This document shows positions 39,872-49,532 of a stretch of DNA of 64,000 bases, piece by piece; the stretch's first letter is position 1, and the number at the start of each line of letters is the position of its first letter. A model generated the notes under the pieces. The model was not told the origin of the DNA and made no database searches. It was given only the letters and a program-made list of their open reading frames with translations. The DNA lies in assembly GCF_014269225.2 (NCBI RefSeq), contig NZ_CP077097.1:1-64000 (forward strand). Direction: 5' to 3'. The position numbers were made by a program, and so were the translations under genes. Origin of the DNA: Pseudomonas anuradhapurensis. GTDB lineage: Bacteria; Pseudomonadota; Gammaproteobacteria; Pseudomonadales; Pseudomonadaceae.

Positions 39872-41389
39872 TCATTCCAAGGGTGCGGGCTGTGGATAAC
39901 GTGCCTTGCGCTCGAGGTCGTCGAGATCGATGTGGTTGCGCATGTACTGTTGGCTGGCGTCCACCCAGGGTTGGTGGTCCCAGCTTTTCAGTTTGCCGAT
40001 GGCCAGTGCCTCGGCCACCAGCCGGCGACGGCGCTGGCTGGCCAGCACCTGCTGGCGCAGGCTGGGGATATCCCAGCGTTGCTGTGCTTCATCGACAAAT
40101 GCCTGCAGCAGCGCCTGGTGGTCCGGGCTGCTGGTGAGGTTCTCCCGCTCGTGCGGGTCGCGGCTCAGGTCATAGAGTAGGCACGGGTCGTCTTCGCTGT
40201 ACACGAACTTGTATGGCCCGCGGCGGATCATCATCAGCGGCCCGACGGTGCCTTCGGCCATGTACTCGCCGATCACCTCGTCGTGGCCGCCCTGCCCTTG
40301 CAGGTGGCCGAGCAGCGAGCGGCCATCCAGCGGCAGGTCTTTATCCACAGCCCCGCCAGCCAGTTCGACCAGCGTCGGCAGCAAATCGCAGGTCGATACC
40401 GAGGCGCTCACGCGGCCTGCCGCGAAGCGCTTTGGCGCATGCACCAGCAGCGGTACCCGCGCCGACATCTCGAACCAGTGCATCTTGTACCAGAGGCCTC
40501 GCTCACCGAGCATGTCACCGTGGTCGCCGGAGAATACGATCACGGTGTTGTCGGCCAGGTTGCATTCCTCCAGGGTTTGCAGCAGCTGGCCGATGTTGTC
40601 GTCGATGTAGCTGCAGGCGCCGAAGTAGGCGCGGCGGGCATCGCGAATCTTGTCCACAGGCAGCGGCTTGTTCCACAGGTCGTAGACCTTCAGCAGGCGC
40701 TGCGAGTGGGGGTCGAGTTCCGCCTGCGCGAGCTCGGCACGTGGCATGGGAATATCCACACCCTCGTAGCGATCCCAGTAGTGCCTGGGGATGGTGTATG
40801 GGTCGTGCGGGTGGGTCATCGACACGGTCAGGCAGAACGGCCGGCCATCGTTTTCGCGGACGTGGTCGTACAGGTACTGGCGCGCCTTGAACAGCACTTC
40901 TTCGTCGAAATCCAGTTGGTTGGTGCGCACGCAGGGGCCGGCCTGCAGCACCGACGACATGTTGTGGTACCAGCTTGGGCGCACATCCGGTTCATCCCAG
41001 TTCACCGCCCAGCCGTAGTCTGCCGGGTAGATATCGCTGGTCAGACGTTCTTCGTAGCCATGCAACTGGTCCGGGCCACAGAAGTGCATCTTGCCTGACA
41101 GCGCAGTGCGGTAGCCCAGGCGACGCAGGTAGTGGGCGTAGGTAGGTACATCGGCGGGGAAGTCGGCGGCGTTGTCGTAGGCGCCAATGCGGCTGGGCAA
41201 CTGGCCGCTGACCAGGGTGAAACGAGACGGGGCGCAAAGCGGGCTGTTGCAGTAGGCGGCGTCGAACACCACCGCCTGCGCGGCCAGGCGGCTCAGGTGT
41301 GGCATCTGGATTGGCGAGGGGGCGTAGATCGGCAGCAAGGGCGCGGCCATCTGGTCGGCCATGATGAACAGGATATTCGGGCGCGTCAT
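39872..41389 (-). CDS. betC: Choline-sulfatase
   Basis: BetC hydrolyses choline-O-sulfate to choline and sulfate, feeding betaine synthesis and sulfur supply. The 505-residue product has the sulfatase start RPNILFIMADQMAAPLLP with metal-binding Asp, the modification motif CAPSR (about 57-61; Cys becomes formylglycine), GKMHFCGPDQLHG and VVFSGDHGDMLGERGLW, and a C-terminal tail typical of choline sulfatases. ATG 41389 (MTRPNILF) is preferred to ATG 41401. It diverges from a LysR gene whose product is expected to activate it. Formylglycine-generating enzyme is not encoded nearby. Confidence 0.95.
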   Translation of the reverse strand: MTRPNILFIMADQMAAPLLPIYAPSPIQMPHLSRLAAQAVVFDAAYCNSPLCAPSRFTLVSGQLPSRIGAYDNAADFPADVPTYAHYLRRLGYRTALSGKMHFCGPDQLHGYEERLTSDIYPADYGWAVNWDEPDVRPSWYHNMSSVLQAGPCVRTNQLDFDEEVLFKARQYLYDHVRENDGRPFCLTVSMTHPHDPYTIPRHYWDRYEGVDIPMPRAELAQAELDPHSQRLLKVYDLWNKPLPVDKIRDARRAYFGACSYIDDNIGQLLQTLEECNLADNTVIVFSGDHGDMLGERGLWYKMHWFEMSARVPLLVHAPKRFAAGRVSASVSTCDLLPTLVELAGGAVDKDLPLDGRSLLGHLQGQGGHDEVIGEYMAEGTVGPLMMIRRGPYKFVYSEDDPCLLYDLSRDPHERENLTSSPDHQALLQAFVDEAQQRWDIPSLRQQVLASQRRRRLVAEALAIGKLKSWDHQPWVDASQQYMRNHIDLDDLERKARYPQPAPLE

Positions 41390-41497
41390 GGTGGCTTCCA
41401 TCGTTGAGAGTTATGCGAACCGCTTGCCTATCAAGATGCGACTGTGGATAACATGGGTAAAGCCCATGGCGAACAATGACCAGGATTAGCCACGCTT

Positions 41498-42397
41498 ATG
41501 TTTGACCACCTCGCCGATTTGTCGCTGGATACCTTGCGCGTGTTCGAGGCCGCTGCGCGGTTGCGTAGCTTCACTGCGGCGGCGCTGGAGCTGGGCACCA
41601 CGCAGCCGGCGGTGAGCCAGCAGGTCAAACGGCTGGAGGCTCAGTTGGGCACGCGCTTGTTCGACCGCATTTACCGGGGCATCGAGCTGACCGAGGCTGG
41701 CCAGGTGTTGTTCGAACAGGTGCATCAGGGCCTGCAGGCCATGGATGACGGCGTCGCTGAGGTCTGCGGGAGAGGCCAGCGCGAGGTGCTGCAGGTAGCG
41801 ACCGACTTCGCTTTTGCGGCGTTCTGGCTGATGCCACGGTTGCAGCGCTTTCATCAGGCTTATCCACAGGTGGATGTGAGCCTGGTGACGGGTGAACGCA
41901 GCCAGGGCATGCTGCGCCCGGACATCGATGTGGCAGTGCTGTTTGGTGACGGGCGCTTTCACCAAGGTGAGAGCCGCTGGCTGTTCGATGAAGAGGTTTT
42001 TCCGGTCTGCAGCCCGCGGCTGATTCACGGCAAACCCTTGTCAGCCGAGGCTTTGCAACGATTGCCGTTGTTGCACTTGAAGGGCGAGCAGGCCAGCCGC
42101 TGGTTCGACTGGGCGGGGGTGTTTCGCGGGTTTGGCGTGGCCAGCCCGCCGCCGCCGGGGCAGCTGCGGTTCGATAACTATACGTTGCTGATCCAGGCGG
42201 CGATCGCCGGCCAGGGCGTGGCGATTGGCTGGGGGCATCTGGTGGACGGGTTGGTGGAACAAGGGTTGCTGTGCCGGCCGCTGGAGGGGAGTTTACGTTC
42301 GGCGCGTGGGTATTACGCAGTGTTGCCGCCGCGCAAGCGGCGTGGGGCGTTGATCGAGCGGTTTGTGGATTGGCTGGAGCGGGAGCGCAGCCTTTGA
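41498..42397 (+). CDS. LysR-family regulator of choline-sulfate utilisation
   Basis: This 299-residue LysR protein has the N-terminal helix-turn-helix (LDTLRVFEAAARLRSFTAAA, LGTTQPAVSQQVKRLEAQLG) and a GcvA-like effector domain (FGDGRFHQGESRWLFDEE). It diverges from betC across 108 bp, the usual geometry for a LysR regulator and its target. The effector is probably choline-O-sulfate or choline. Two exact DnaA boxes are close: 41443-41451 in the shared promoter region and 41860-41868 within the gene. Confidence 0.88.
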   Translation: MFDHLADLSLDTLRVFEAAARLRSFTAAALELGTTQPAVSQQVKRLEAQLGTRLFDRIYRGIELTEAGQVLFEQVHQGLQAMDDGVAEVCGRGQREVLQVATDFAFAAFWLMPRLQRFHQAYPQVDVSLVTGERSQGMLRPDIDVAVLFGDGRFHQGESRWLFDEEVFPVCSPRLIHGKPLSAEALQRLPLLHLKGEQASRWFDWAGVFRGFGVASPPPPGQLRFDNYTLLIQAAIAGQGVAIGWGHLVDGLVEQGLLCRPLEGSLRSARGYYAVLPPRKRRGALIERFVDWLERERSL

Positions 42398-42401
42398 GAT
42401 T

Positions 42402-42520
42402 TTGCGGCCGCTTTGCGGCCCATCGCGACGCAAGGCCGCTCCTACAGGAATCGCGCCAGCCGAGGCTGCGCGGTCGAGGTAGGAGCGGCCTTGTGTCGCG
42501 ATGGGCTGCGCAGCAGCCCC
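42402..42520. repeat. REP pair (family 1), inverted
   Basis: TTGCGGCCGCTTTGCGGCCC at 42402 continues into the complement of TGTAGGAGCGGCCTTGCG. The inverted partner GTAGGAGCGGCCTTGTGTC runs to GCAGCAGCCCC at 42520. It sits between the converging LysR and NAD(P)-binding protein genes. Confidence 0.9.
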
Positions 42521-42526
42521 GGCCAT

Positions 42527-43144
42527 CTAGACCACGAAGTTCAGATGCTCGCCCCGGTGCAAGTCCAGTTCCAGCATATCCACCATCCCCGCCGCGACCC
42601 CGGCCAGGTGCCGCAACGGCTCTGCCAACCCCGGCTCCAGCGTGCCCTCGGTATTGCGAAAATGCTCCATCCCCAACCCGGGCAGCTCCGGCGGCGCATT
42701 GATCAACGTCCAGTGCAAGGCACTGCGCTGCAAGCCATCGACCACCTGGTCCACGCATTCCCGCTCCGCTTCACTGTACTTGCCCGGTTCATCCAGCACA
42801 TCGAAATCGCCCACCAGCAACAGCCGGCGTATAGTCGTGCGCTTGAGCCCGGCCATCAGCGCCTCGCTCATTCGCGCTTGACCAGGCAGGTCGCCCGGTG
42901 CCAGCGCCGATAACAGGGCGATCACCGCCGAACCGCCTGCCGCACCCTGTTCCGCCTGGTCGGCATCGCCCAGCCCGCCTATCTTGAAATGCAGGCCCGG
43001 GCGTGGCGCGTGGCGGTTGAGGTCATTCACCACGGCCGTGACTTCGTGCTGGCGCGCCAGCAGTTCGACCATCAGGGCGTTGCCCAAGCTGCTTTCAGGC
43101 CCGAACAGGACCAGCTTGAACACTGGCGTTTCGGCGTTTTTCAC
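42527..43144 (-). CDS. NAD(P)-binding Rossmann-fold protein (NmrA/SDR-like)
   Basis: This 205-residue protein has an N-terminal dinucleotide-binding-like motif (KLVLFGPESSLGNALMVELL, about 9-28) and resembles small atypical SDR/NmrA proteins such as YwnB-type reductases. No clear catalytic Tyr-x3-Lys is seen, so enzyme activity is uncertain. GTG 43144 with GGGAG upstream is chosen; the frame extends to 43183. It diverges from the DOPA-dioxygenase-like gene with only 51 bp between starts, so the two share a promoter region. Confidence 0.75.
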   Translation of the reverse strand: MKNAETPVFKLVLFGPESSLGNALMVELLARQHEVTAVVNDLNRHAPRPGLHFKIGGLGDADQAEQGAAGGSAVIALLSALAPGDLPGQARMSEALMAGLKRTTIRRLLLVGDFDVLDEPGKYSEAERECVDQVVDGLQRSALHWTLINAPPELPGLGMEHFRNTEGTLEPGLAEPLRHLAGVAAGMVDMLELDLHRGEHLNFVV

Positions 43145-43195
43145 GGCATCACTCCCTTGCAGGTGGTGATGGTTGGACCGCAATCAGGAGTTATC

Positions 43196-43528
43196 GTGCA
43201 GAGGATCAAGGGGTACCACGCCCACGTGTACTACGACGCAGCGACCATGGAGCAGGCCCGTGAGTTGTGCGAGGAGGCCGCGCGACTGTTCCCGGTGACC
43301 ATGGGGCGCATGCACCAGCAGCCGGTGGGGCCACACCCGGACTGGAGCTGCCAGCTGGCGTTCGGGCCGGAGGTGGTGGGGGTGGTGTTGCCTTGGTTGG
43401 CGTTGTATCGCAAGGGGCTGGTGGTGTTCATGCACCCGCTGACCGGGGATGAACTTGCGGACCATCGTGATCATGCGATCTGGATGGGCGCTGTGCGGCC
43501 TTTGGACCTGTCGATTTTCGGGGGCTAG
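43196..43528 (+). CDS. DOPA 4,5-dioxygenase family protein
   Basis: This 110-residue protein begins MQRIKGYHAHVYYDA and has the three histidine-containing motifs of the family: GYHAHVYY (about 5-12), QPVGPHPDWSCQLAF (about 42-56) and VFMHPLTGDELADHRDHAIW (about 80-99). Fungal members cleave DOPA in betalain synthesis; bacterial ones are extradiol-type enzymes of unknown substrate. GTG 43196 has AGGAG 5 bp upstream; the frame extends upstream antisense to the neighbour and is not used. Function assignment is family level. Confidence 0.82.
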   Translation: MQRIKGYHAHVYYDAATMEQARELCEEAARLFPVTMGRMHQQPVGPHPDWSCQLAFGPEVVGVVLPWLALYRKGLVVFMHPLTGDELADHRDHAIWMGAVRPLDLSIFGG

Positions 43529-43601
43529 GCCGTTGGTGTTGACGTCATCGCCGGCCAGCCAGCACCCACAGGGATAGCACAGGGCCTGAGCACGGCGCTG
43601 T

Positions 43602-43630
43602 ACCTGTGGGAGCGGGCGAGCCCGCGAAGA
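43602..43630. repeat. Single REP (family 2)
   Basis: ACCTGTGGGAGCGGGCGAGC followed by CCGCGAAGA at 43602-43630, with no inverted partner; it ends 12 bp before the trpA stop codon. The rest of 43529-43642 shows nothing clear. Confidence 0.8.
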
Positions 43631-43642
43631 TGGCGACGCGGA

Positions 43643-44452
43643 TCAGCGGCGAGCGCCGCGCACCCCTTCAGCCAGTGCCGCGCAGAGGCTCAACACATCG
43701 TTCACCGCTTGCTCGCCACTCTTGGCCTGGGCGATCTTGTCGACCAATGCCGAACCCACCACCACACCATCCGCCAGGCGGGCGATGTTCGCCGCCTGCT
43801 CCGGCGTACGAATGCCGAAGCCAACGCTGATCGGCAGGTCGGTATGCCGACGCAGGCGGGCAATGGCCTCGGTCACGTGTTCGGTGGTGGCCGAGCCGGC
43901 GCCGGTCACACCGGCAACCGACACGTAGTAGACGAACCCGGAGCTGCGCTCCAGCACGCGCGGCAGGCGCACATCGTCGGTGGTCGGGGTGGTCAGGCGG
44001 ATGAAGTCGATGCCTGCGGCCTGGGCCGGGGTAGCCAGTTCGGCGTCGTGCTCCGGCGGCAGGTCGACGATGATCAGGCCATCGACGCCCGCTTGCCTGG
44101 CCTCGGCCACGAACTGTTCCACGCCAAAACGGTGGATCGGGTTGTAGTAACCCATCAGCACGATCGGCGTGGCCTGGTCATCCACACGGAAATCACGAAC
44201 CATCTGCAGGGTCTTGGCCAGGGTCTGGCCGGCTTCCAGGGCACGCAGGGTGGCCAGCTGGATGGCCACGCCATCGGCCATCGGGTCGGTGAACGGCATG
44301 CCCAGTTCGATCACGTCGGCACCGGCTGCCGGCAGGCCCTTGAGGATCTGCAGCGAGGCGTCGTAGCCCGGGTCGCCCGCGGTAATGAAGGTGACCAGTG
44401 CCGAGCGGCCTTCGGCCTTCAGCTCGGCGAAGCGTTGTTCAAGACGGCTCAT
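43643..44452 (-). CDS. trpA: Tryptophan synthase alpha subunit
   Basis: TrpA cleaves indole-3-glycerol phosphate to indole and glyceraldehyde 3-phosphate; indole passes to TrpB. The 269-residue product has the catalytic Glu in [13 protein letters not shown] (about 49-61), the catalytic Asp in [11 protein letters not shown] and the phosphate-binding GVTGAGSAT and [15 protein letters not shown] 44452 (MSRLEQRF) overlaps the trpB stop by 4 bp. A longer frame exists but lies inside trpB. Confidence 0.97.
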   Translation of the reverse strand: MSRLEQRFAELKAEGRSALVTFITAGDPGYDASLQILKGLPAAGADVIELGMPFTDPMADGVAIQLATLRALEAGQTLAKTLQMVRDFRVDDQATPIVLMGYYNPIHRFGVEQFVAEARQAGVDGLIIVDLPPEHDAELATPAQAAGIDFIRLTTPTTDDVRLPRVLERSSGFVYYVSVAGVTGAGSATTEHVTEAIARLRRHTDLPISVGFGIRTPEQAANIARLADGVVVGSALVDKIAQAKSGEQAVNDVLSLCAALAEGVRGARR

Positions 44453-45666
44453 GCCTGTTTCTCCTGGGCAGCCATGTGGTTCATGACGGTTTGCATGTCT
44501 TTGTCGCCGCGGCCCGACAGGCACACGACCATCAAGTGGTCCTTGGGCAGCTTCGGCGCGCGCTTGATCGCCTCGGCCAAGGCATGGGAACTCTCCAGGG
44601 CCGGGATGATGCCTTCCAGGCGGCAGGTGGCGTGGAACGCATCCAACGCTTCGTCGTCGGTGATGCTGACGTATTCCACACGTTTCACTTCGTGCAGGTA
44701 GGCATGCTCCGGGCCGATGCCCGGGTAGTCCAGGCCGGCGGAAATCGAATGGGCGTCGGTAATCTGGCCGTCTGCGTCCTGCAGCAGGTAGGTACGGTTG
44801 CCGTGCAGCACGCCTGGGACACCGCCGTTGAGGCTGGCGGCATGTTTGTCGGTGTGCACGCCATGGCCACCGGCTTCGACGCCAATGATCTGCACGCTCG
44901 GCTCTTCCAGGAATTCATGGAACAGGCCCATGGCATTGGAACCGCCACCGACGCAGGCGACCAAGCTGTCTGGCAGGCGGCCTTCCTTCTCTTGCAACTG
45001 GGCGCGGGTTTCCTTGCCGATGATCGACTGGAAGTCGCGAACCATGGCTGGGTACGGGTGTGGGCCGGCCACGGTACCGATCAGGTAGAAGGTGTCTTCG
45101 ACGTTGGTGACCCAGTCGCGCAGGGCCTCGTTCATGGCGTCTTTGAGGGTGCCGGTGCCGGCGGTGACCGGGACGATCTCGGCACCTAGCAGCTTCATGC
45201 GGAACACGTTGGCCTGCTGGCGCTCGATGTCTGTGGCGCCCATGTAGATCACGCAAGGCAGGCCGAAGCGCGCGGCAACGGTAGCAGTGGCAACGCCGTG
45301 CATGCCGGCACCGGTTTCTGCGATCAGGCGCTTCTTGCCCATGCGCTTGGCCAGCAGCACCTGGCCGATGCAGTTGTTCACCTTGTGCGCGCCGGTGTGG
45401 TTGAGCTCTTCACGCTTGAAGAAGATCTTTGCACCGCCGCAGTGCTCGGTCAGGCGCTCGGCGAAGTACAGCGGGTTGGGACGCCCGATGTAGTCGCGCT
45501 GGAAATAGGCCAGCTCTTCAAGGAATTTCGGGTCTGCCTTGGCGGCTTCGTATTCGCGGGCCAGGTCCAGCACCAGTGGCATCAGGGTTTCGGCCACGTA
45601 GCGGCCGCCGAACGAGCCGAACAGGCCATTGGCATCTGGGCCGGGGCGGTATTGGGACTGGGTCAT
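44449..45666 (-). CDS. trpB: Tryptophan synthase beta subunit
   Basis: TrpB is the PLP enzyme that condenses indole and serine to tryptophan. The 405-residue product has the PLP lysine in HTGAHKVNN (about 90-98), [14 protein letters not shown] and the phosphate-binding [13 protein letters not shown] 45666 (MTQSQYRPG) follows GGAGCGCC. Together with trpA it is divergent from trpI, the pseudomonad arrangement in which indoleglycerol phosphate and TrpI induce trpBA. Confidence 0.98.
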   Translation of the reverse strand: MTQSQYRPGPDANGLFGSFGGRYVAETLMPLVLDLAREYEAAKADPKFLEELAYFQRDYIGRPNPLYFAERLTEHCGGAKIFFKREELNHTGAHKVNNCIGQVLLAKRMGKKRLIAETGAGMHGVATATVAARFGLPCVIYMGATDIERQQANVFRMKLLGAEIVPVTAGTGTLKDAMNEALRDWVTNVEDTFYLIGTVAGPHPYPAMVRDFQSIIGKETRAQLQEKEGRLPDSLVACVGGGSNAMGLFHEFLEEPSVQIIGVEAGGHGVHTDKHAASLNGGVPGVLHGNRTYLLQDADGQITDAHSISAGLDYPGIGPEHAYLHEVKRVEYVSITDDEALDAFHATCRLEGIIPALESSHALAEAIKRAPKLPKDHLMVVCLSGRGDKDMQTVMNHMAAQEKQA

Positions 45667-45776
45667 GGGGCGCTCCAAGGCGTAGTCGATGAGGTATGGG
45701 CTTTACTCTAACCACGACAGGCCTGGCTGAAAACCGATAAGATTGCGCAAACTTGTCAGGAAAACTCACAGGTAAA

Positions 45777-46673
45777 ATGGCTCACGACCTCCCTCCCCTC
45801 AACGCCCTGCGAGCCTTCGAGGCCACCGCCCGGCTTAATAGCGTCAGCCAGGCGGCTGAAGCGCTGCATGTCACCCATGGCGCCGTCAGCCGGCAGCTCA
45901 AGGTGCTTGAAGAACACCTGGGGGTTGCGCTGTTCGTCAAGGACGGACGTGGCATCAAACTCACAGATGCCGGTATGCGCCTGCGTGATGCCAGCGGCGA
46001 AGCGTTCGATCGGCTGCGCAGCGTATGTGCTGAACTCAGCCGAGATGTGAGTGAGGCGCCGTTTGTCCTGGGTTGCTCGGGCAGCTTGTTGGCGCGCTGG
46101 TTCATACCGCGGCTGGGGCGGCTGAAGGCCGATTTGCCCGAGCTGCGCCTGCACCTGTCGGCAGGCGAAGGCGACCTCGACCCGCGCCGGCCGGGGCTGG
46201 ATGCGCTGTTGGTATATGCCGAGCCGCCATGGCCGACGGACATGCAGGTGCATGTGCTGGCCGAGGAACGCATCGGGCCGGTGCTCAGCCCGCATTTTGC
46301 CGGTTTCGAGCGATTGCAGGGCGCACCTGCCAACGCCTTGCTCGACGAGGCCTTGCTGCACACCACCTCGCGCCCGCAGGCCTGGCCGACCTGGGCGGCA
46401 GAACAGGGGCTGGACCCGAGGGCATTGCAGTATGGGCAGGCCTTCGAGCACTTGTACTACCTGCTGGAAGCTGCTGTAGCGGGCCTGGGCGTAGCTATTG
46501 CGCCGCAGCCGCTGGTCGCCGATGACCTGCGGGCGGGGCGTTTGCGTGCGCCTTGGGGCTTTTCCCCTACTTCGGCAGTGCTGGCGTTATGGGTGCCCCA
46601 GCGCGCCGCAGACGGACGCGCCGAGCAGTTGGCACAGTGGCTACGCGCCGAACTGGCCGGTCAAGGCGCTTAG
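45777..46673 (+). CDS. trpI: LysR-family activator TrpI of trpBA
   Basis: TrpI activates trpBA on binding indole-3-glycerol phosphate. The 298-residue product starts [20 protein letters not shown] with the LysR helix-turn-helix ([20 protein letters not shown]) and GcvA-like effector domain. It diverges from trpB across 110 bp (45667-45776), which should hold the TrpI sites; no crisp palindrome stands out to me there. ATG 45777 is preferred to a 24-bp longer form. Its stop overlaps the convergent DUF883 gene by 4 bp. Confidence 0.93.
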   Translation: MAHDLPPLNALRAFEATARLNSVSQAAEALHVTHGAVSRQLKVLEEHLGVALFVKDGRGIKLTDAGMRLRDASGEAFDRLRSVCAELSRDVSEAPFVLGCSGSLLARWFIPRLGRLKADLPELRLHLSAGEGDLDPRRPGLDALLVYAEPPWPTDMQVHVLAEERIGPVLSPHFAGFERLQGAPANALLDEALLHTTSRPQAWPTWAAEQGLDPRALQYGQAFEHLYYLLEAAVAGLGVAIAPQPLVADDLRAGRLRAPWGFSPTSAVLALWVPQRAADGRAEQLAQWLRAELAGQGA

Positions 46674-46993
46674 TTGCGTTTGCACAGCAGGTACGCCGCC
46701 AGCAGGCCCAGTGCACCGATGGCAACACCTGCCGTGGTGTAAGGGTGCTGCTGCGCGTAGTCACGGGTAGCGATGCCGGTCTGGCGGGTGCGCTGCTTCA
46801 TTTCCTCGTAGGCGTCGCTCAGCAGGCTACGAGAATGGCGAAGGGCGCTCTCGGCGCTGCTGCGGATGGCCTTGACCGACTTCTGGGATTCTTCCGAGGC
46901 GTCGTGTTTGAGGCTTTCCAGGCTCTTCAGCAGGCTTTCGATCTCGGCTTCCATGCTTTCCAGGGATGCTTTTCGCAGCGAATTGCGGGGCAT
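46670..46993 (-). CDS. DUF883 (ElaB/YqjD-like) membrane-anchored protein
   Basis: This 107-residue protein has a long charged helix ([20 protein letters not shown] and onward to about 80) and a C-terminal hydrophobic anchor ([19 protein letters not shown]) ending in basic residues. This is the layout of ElaB/YqjD/YgaM, inner-membrane proteins that bind ribosomes in stationary phase in E. coli. The [10 protein letters not shown] start at 46993 follows AAGGAGAG. It diverges from dodecin with a nearly identical ribosome site on each side of the 150-bp gap. Confidence 0.85.
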   Translation of the reverse strand: MPRNSLRKASLESMEAEIESLLKSLESLKHDASEESQKSVKAIRSSAESALRHSRSLLSDAYEEMKQRTRQTGIATRDYAQQHPYTTAGVAIGALGLLAAYLLCKRN

Positions 46994-47143
46994 GTTGACT
47001 CTCCTTCGCGTTGTGGGCTGTAGAAGTTGCGACTGCCAAGCGAAGCGAAAGTGCGATCGAACTTTCCACATTCGTGGCGGCTCGCAGGTAAACCCTGCCT
47101 GCGCTGCTAGGCTCAATCACACCGTCATCCAAGGAGAGTGCTC

Positions 47144-47359
47144 ATGACCGATCATCACACTTACAAGAAGATCGAGCTGGTAGGGTCTTCGACCACCAGC
47201 ATCGAAGAGGCGATCAACAACGCCCTGGCCGAAGCTGGCAAGAGCATCAAGCACCTGGAGTGGTTCGAGGTGGTCGACACTCGTGGTCATATCCGTGACA
47301 ACAAGGCTGCACACTTCCAGGTCACGCTGAAGGTTGGCTTCCGTATCGCCAACAGCTGA
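47144..47359 (+). CDS. Dodecin flavin-binding protein
   Basis: Dodecins are 12-subunit cages that bind flavins and buffer them. The 71-residue product has the family pattern [20 protein letters not shown] and the conserved Trp in [13 protein letters not shown] that stacks on the isoalloxazine. ATG 47144 has AAGGAGAG 5 bp upstream. A short hairpin follows at 47408. Confidence 0.95.
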   Translation: MTDHHTYKKIELVGSSTTSIEEAINNALAEAGKSIKHLEWFEVVDTRGHIRDNKAAHFQVTLKVGFRIANS

Positions 47360-47407
47360 AACGTTACCGGGCTGGATGAGTCCGGCAGGATGGGATATTT
47401 AGGAAGC

Positions 47408-47430
47408 GGGCGCCTTGGCAGGCGCCCTTC
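47408..47430 (+). terminator. Probable terminator hairpin after dodecin
   Basis: GGGCGCC-TTGGCA-GGCGCCC followed by TTCTGATTTC. The stem is strong but the T-run is short, so termination may be partial before the downstream DUF1161 gene. Confidence 0.55.
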
Positions 47431-47459
47431 TGATTTCATCTGCACAAGGAAAGCGATCG

Positions 47460-47681
47460 ATGAGCAAGCTGATTCTGGTGCTGGGCCTGATGAGCCTGGC
47501 CGGTGGGGCGCTGGCAGCAGGCAAGCCCTGCGAGGAACTGAAGGCGGAGATTACAGCCAAGCTGGATGCCAAAGGTGTTCAGGGATACACCTTGGAGGTG
47601 GTGAAGAAGGGCGAACCGGCGGGCAAGGTGATTGGTAGCTGCGAGGCCGGCACCAAGGAGATCGTGTACCGCCGTGGCTGA
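47460..47681 (+). CDS. DUF1161 small periplasmic protein, copy 1
   Basis: This 73-residue protein has a signal peptide (MSKLILVLGLMSLAGGALA) and a mature part starting AGKPCEELKAEITAKLDAKG, with a second cysteine near GSCEAGTK, so one disulfide is likely. DUF1161 proteins are periplasmic and of unknown function. A paralogue with the same layout lies 2 kb downstream (49533-49766). Start ATG 47460 follows AAGGAAAG. Confidence 0.82.
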   Translation: MSKLILVLGLMSLAGGALAAGKPCEELKAEITAKLDAKGVQGYTLEVVKKGEPAGKVIGSCEAGTKEIVYRRG

Positions 47682-47728
47682 CGGCCTGGCGTCTTCGTCG
47701 GCCAGATAGGCTTGAACGTGGCGCTGTC

Positions 47729-47846
47729 CCTGTAGGAGCGGCCTTGTGTCGCGAAGGGCTGCGAAGCAGCCCCAGGATTTCAGCGCAGGTGCACAATAGC
47801 CGGGGCTGCTTCGCAGCCCTTCGCGACACAAGGCCGCTCCTACAGG
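47729..47846. repeat. REP pair (family 1), inverted
   Basis: CCTGTAGGAGCGGCCTTGTG at 47729 with GAAGGGCTGCGAAGCAGCCC, then after about 35 bp the inverted copy ending CCGCTCCTACAGG at 47846. It lies between the convergent DUF1161 and luciferase-like genes. Confidence 0.92.
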
Positions 47847-47876
47847 TAACCGCGCCGGGATTGCCGGCGCAGGAGG

Positions 47877-48881
47877 TCACTCGGCCCTGAGGGCCTGCGC
47901 CAGCAGCTCGTACGACCGCACCCGGTCGGCATGCTCGTACAGATCACAGGTAAAGATCAGCTCATCCGCCCCGGTCTGCTCCAGCAGCACTTCCACCTTG
48001 GCCCGCACTTTCTCTGGGCTGCCAATCATCGCCAGGCCCAGGAAACTGCCCACCGCATCCCGCTCATGCGGTAGCCACAGGCCCTCCATGCTTGCCACCG
48101 GCGGCTTCTGCATAAGGCTCTGCCCGCGGATCAGCGCCAGGATACGCTGGTACACCGAAGTGGCCAGGTATTCGGCCTTCTCGTCGGTTTCCGCCACGAC
48201 CATCGGAATACCCAGCATCACGTACGGCTTGTCCAGCGTGGTCGACGGCTTGAAGTGGTTGCGGTACACGCGGATCGCCTCGTGCATGTAGCGCGGCGCG
48301 AAGTGTGAGGCGAAGGCATAGGGCATGCCGCGCATACCAGCCAGCTGGGCACTGAACAGGCTGGAGCCAAGCAGCCACATCGGTACTTCGGTGTCGTGCC
48401 CTGGCACCGCAATCACTTTCTGGTCATCGGTGCGCGGGCCGAGGTAGCGCGACAACTCCTCGACGTCGTCCGGGAAATCGTCCGGGCCGCCAGCACGGTC
48501 GCGGCGCAGGGCGTAGGCGGTCATCTGGTCGGAGCCCGGGGCACGGCCCAGGCCCAGGTCGATGCGCCCTGGATACAGGCTGGCCAGGGTGCCGAACTGT
48601 TCGGCGATCACCAGCGGTGCATGGTTGGGCAGCATGACCCCGCCAGAGCCCACGCGAATGCTCGAAGTACCACCGGCCAGGTAACCGATCAGCACCGCAG
48701 TGGCGGAACTGGCAATGCCGTCCATGTTGTGGTGTTCGGCTACCCAGAAGCGATGGTAGCCAAAGCGTTCGACGTGTTGCGCCAGGTCCAGCGAGTTGCG
48801 TAGCGACTGGGCCGGGCCGGCGTCGGCGCGCACGGGCACCAGATCGAGGGTGGATATTTTCAGGTCACGCAACTGGGTCAT
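47877..48881 (-). CDS. Luciferase-like (LLM class) flavin-dependent monooxygenase
   Basis: This 334-residue protein has the bacterial luciferase-like TIM-barrel pattern: [13 protein letters not shown] at the start, [11 protein letters not shown] (about 49-59), [20 protein letters not shown] and [14 protein letters not shown]. Members use reduced FMN and O2 on diverse substrates; the substrate here is not readable. ATG 48881 ([10 protein letters not shown]) has GGAGG upstream; the frame extends to 49115 without homology. It diverges from the osmC-like gene by about 150 bp. Confidence 0.88.
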   Translation of the reverse strand: MTQLRDLKISTLDLVPVRADAGPAQSLRNSLDLAQHVERFGYHRFWVAEHHNMDGIASSATAVLIGYLAGGTSSIRVGSGGVMLPNHAPLVIAEQFGTLASLYPGRIDLGLGRAPGSDQMTAYALRRDRAGGPDDFPDDVEELSRYLGPRTDDQKVIAVPGHDTEVPMWLLGSSLFSAQLAGMRGMPYAFASHFAPRYMHEAIRVYRNHFKPSTTLDKPYVMLGIPMVVAETDEKAEYLATSVYQRILALIRGQSLMQKPPVASMEGLWLPHERDAVGSFLGLAMIGSPEKVRAKVEVLLEQTGADELIFTCDLYEHADRVRSYELLAQALRAE

Positions 48882-49032
48882 GGTGCCTCCGCAGGAATGG
48901 TTGGCCAGAGGCCTTTTTGACTCTGTATGGGCGCATTCGTTGGATTCAATGCCTGTGGTCAGATTGCGCTGAACTTGGCAGACGCGACAGGCCTCTGAAC
49001 CGGTAGGTATGAACCAGTGACCAGGAGGTAGC

Positions 49033-49458
49033 ATGAAAAAGACAGCATCGGCGATCTGGCAAGGTGGCCTGAAGGACGGCAAAGGCCTGCTCTCCACGGA
49101 AAGCGGCGCGCTCAAGCAGAACCCCTACGGTTTCAATACCCGTTTCGAAGGCTCGCCCGGCACCAATCCGGAAGAGCTGATCGGCGCAGCACATGCCGGC
49201 TGCTTCTCGATGGCGTTGTCGATGATGCTGGGCGAAGCGGGGCTGACTGCCGAGCGGATCGACACTGCCGCCGAGGTGACCCTCGACAAGCAGCCTGATG
49301 GCTTTGCCATTACCGCCGTGCACCTGGTACTGCGGGCCAAGGTCCCCGGAGCAAGCGAGGCGCAGTTCCTGGATATCGCCAACAAGGCCAAGGCGGGCTG
49401 CCCGGTATCCAAGGTACTGAACGCCAGGATCAGCCTGGATGCGGCACTGGTGGGCTGA
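49033..49458 (+). CDS. osmC: OsmC-family peroxiredoxin
   Basis: OsmC reduces organic hydroperoxides using a cysteine pair. The 141-residue product has [19 protein letters not shown] with the peroxidatic Cys (about 58) and [12 protein letters not shown] with the resolving Cys (about 124). The spacing and the GTNPEELI segment point to the OsmC rather than Ohr branch. The GGAGGTAGC ribosome site is strong. It is transcribed alone or with the following DUF1161 gene, 74 bp downstream. Confidence 0.93.
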   Translation: MKKTASAIWQGGLKDGKGLLSTESGALKQNPYGFNTRFEGSPGTNPEELIGAAHAGCFSMALSMMLGEAGLTAERIDTAAEVTLDKQPDGFAITAVHLVLRAKVPGASEAQFLDIANKAKAGCPVSKVLNARISLDAALVG

Positions 49459-49532
49459 AACGGTGCAATGAGGGCGGTTTGCTGTAGTCTAGACAGCGTC
49501 GGCAGCATGCTGCCCCTTTCAGGAGCCGTTTC

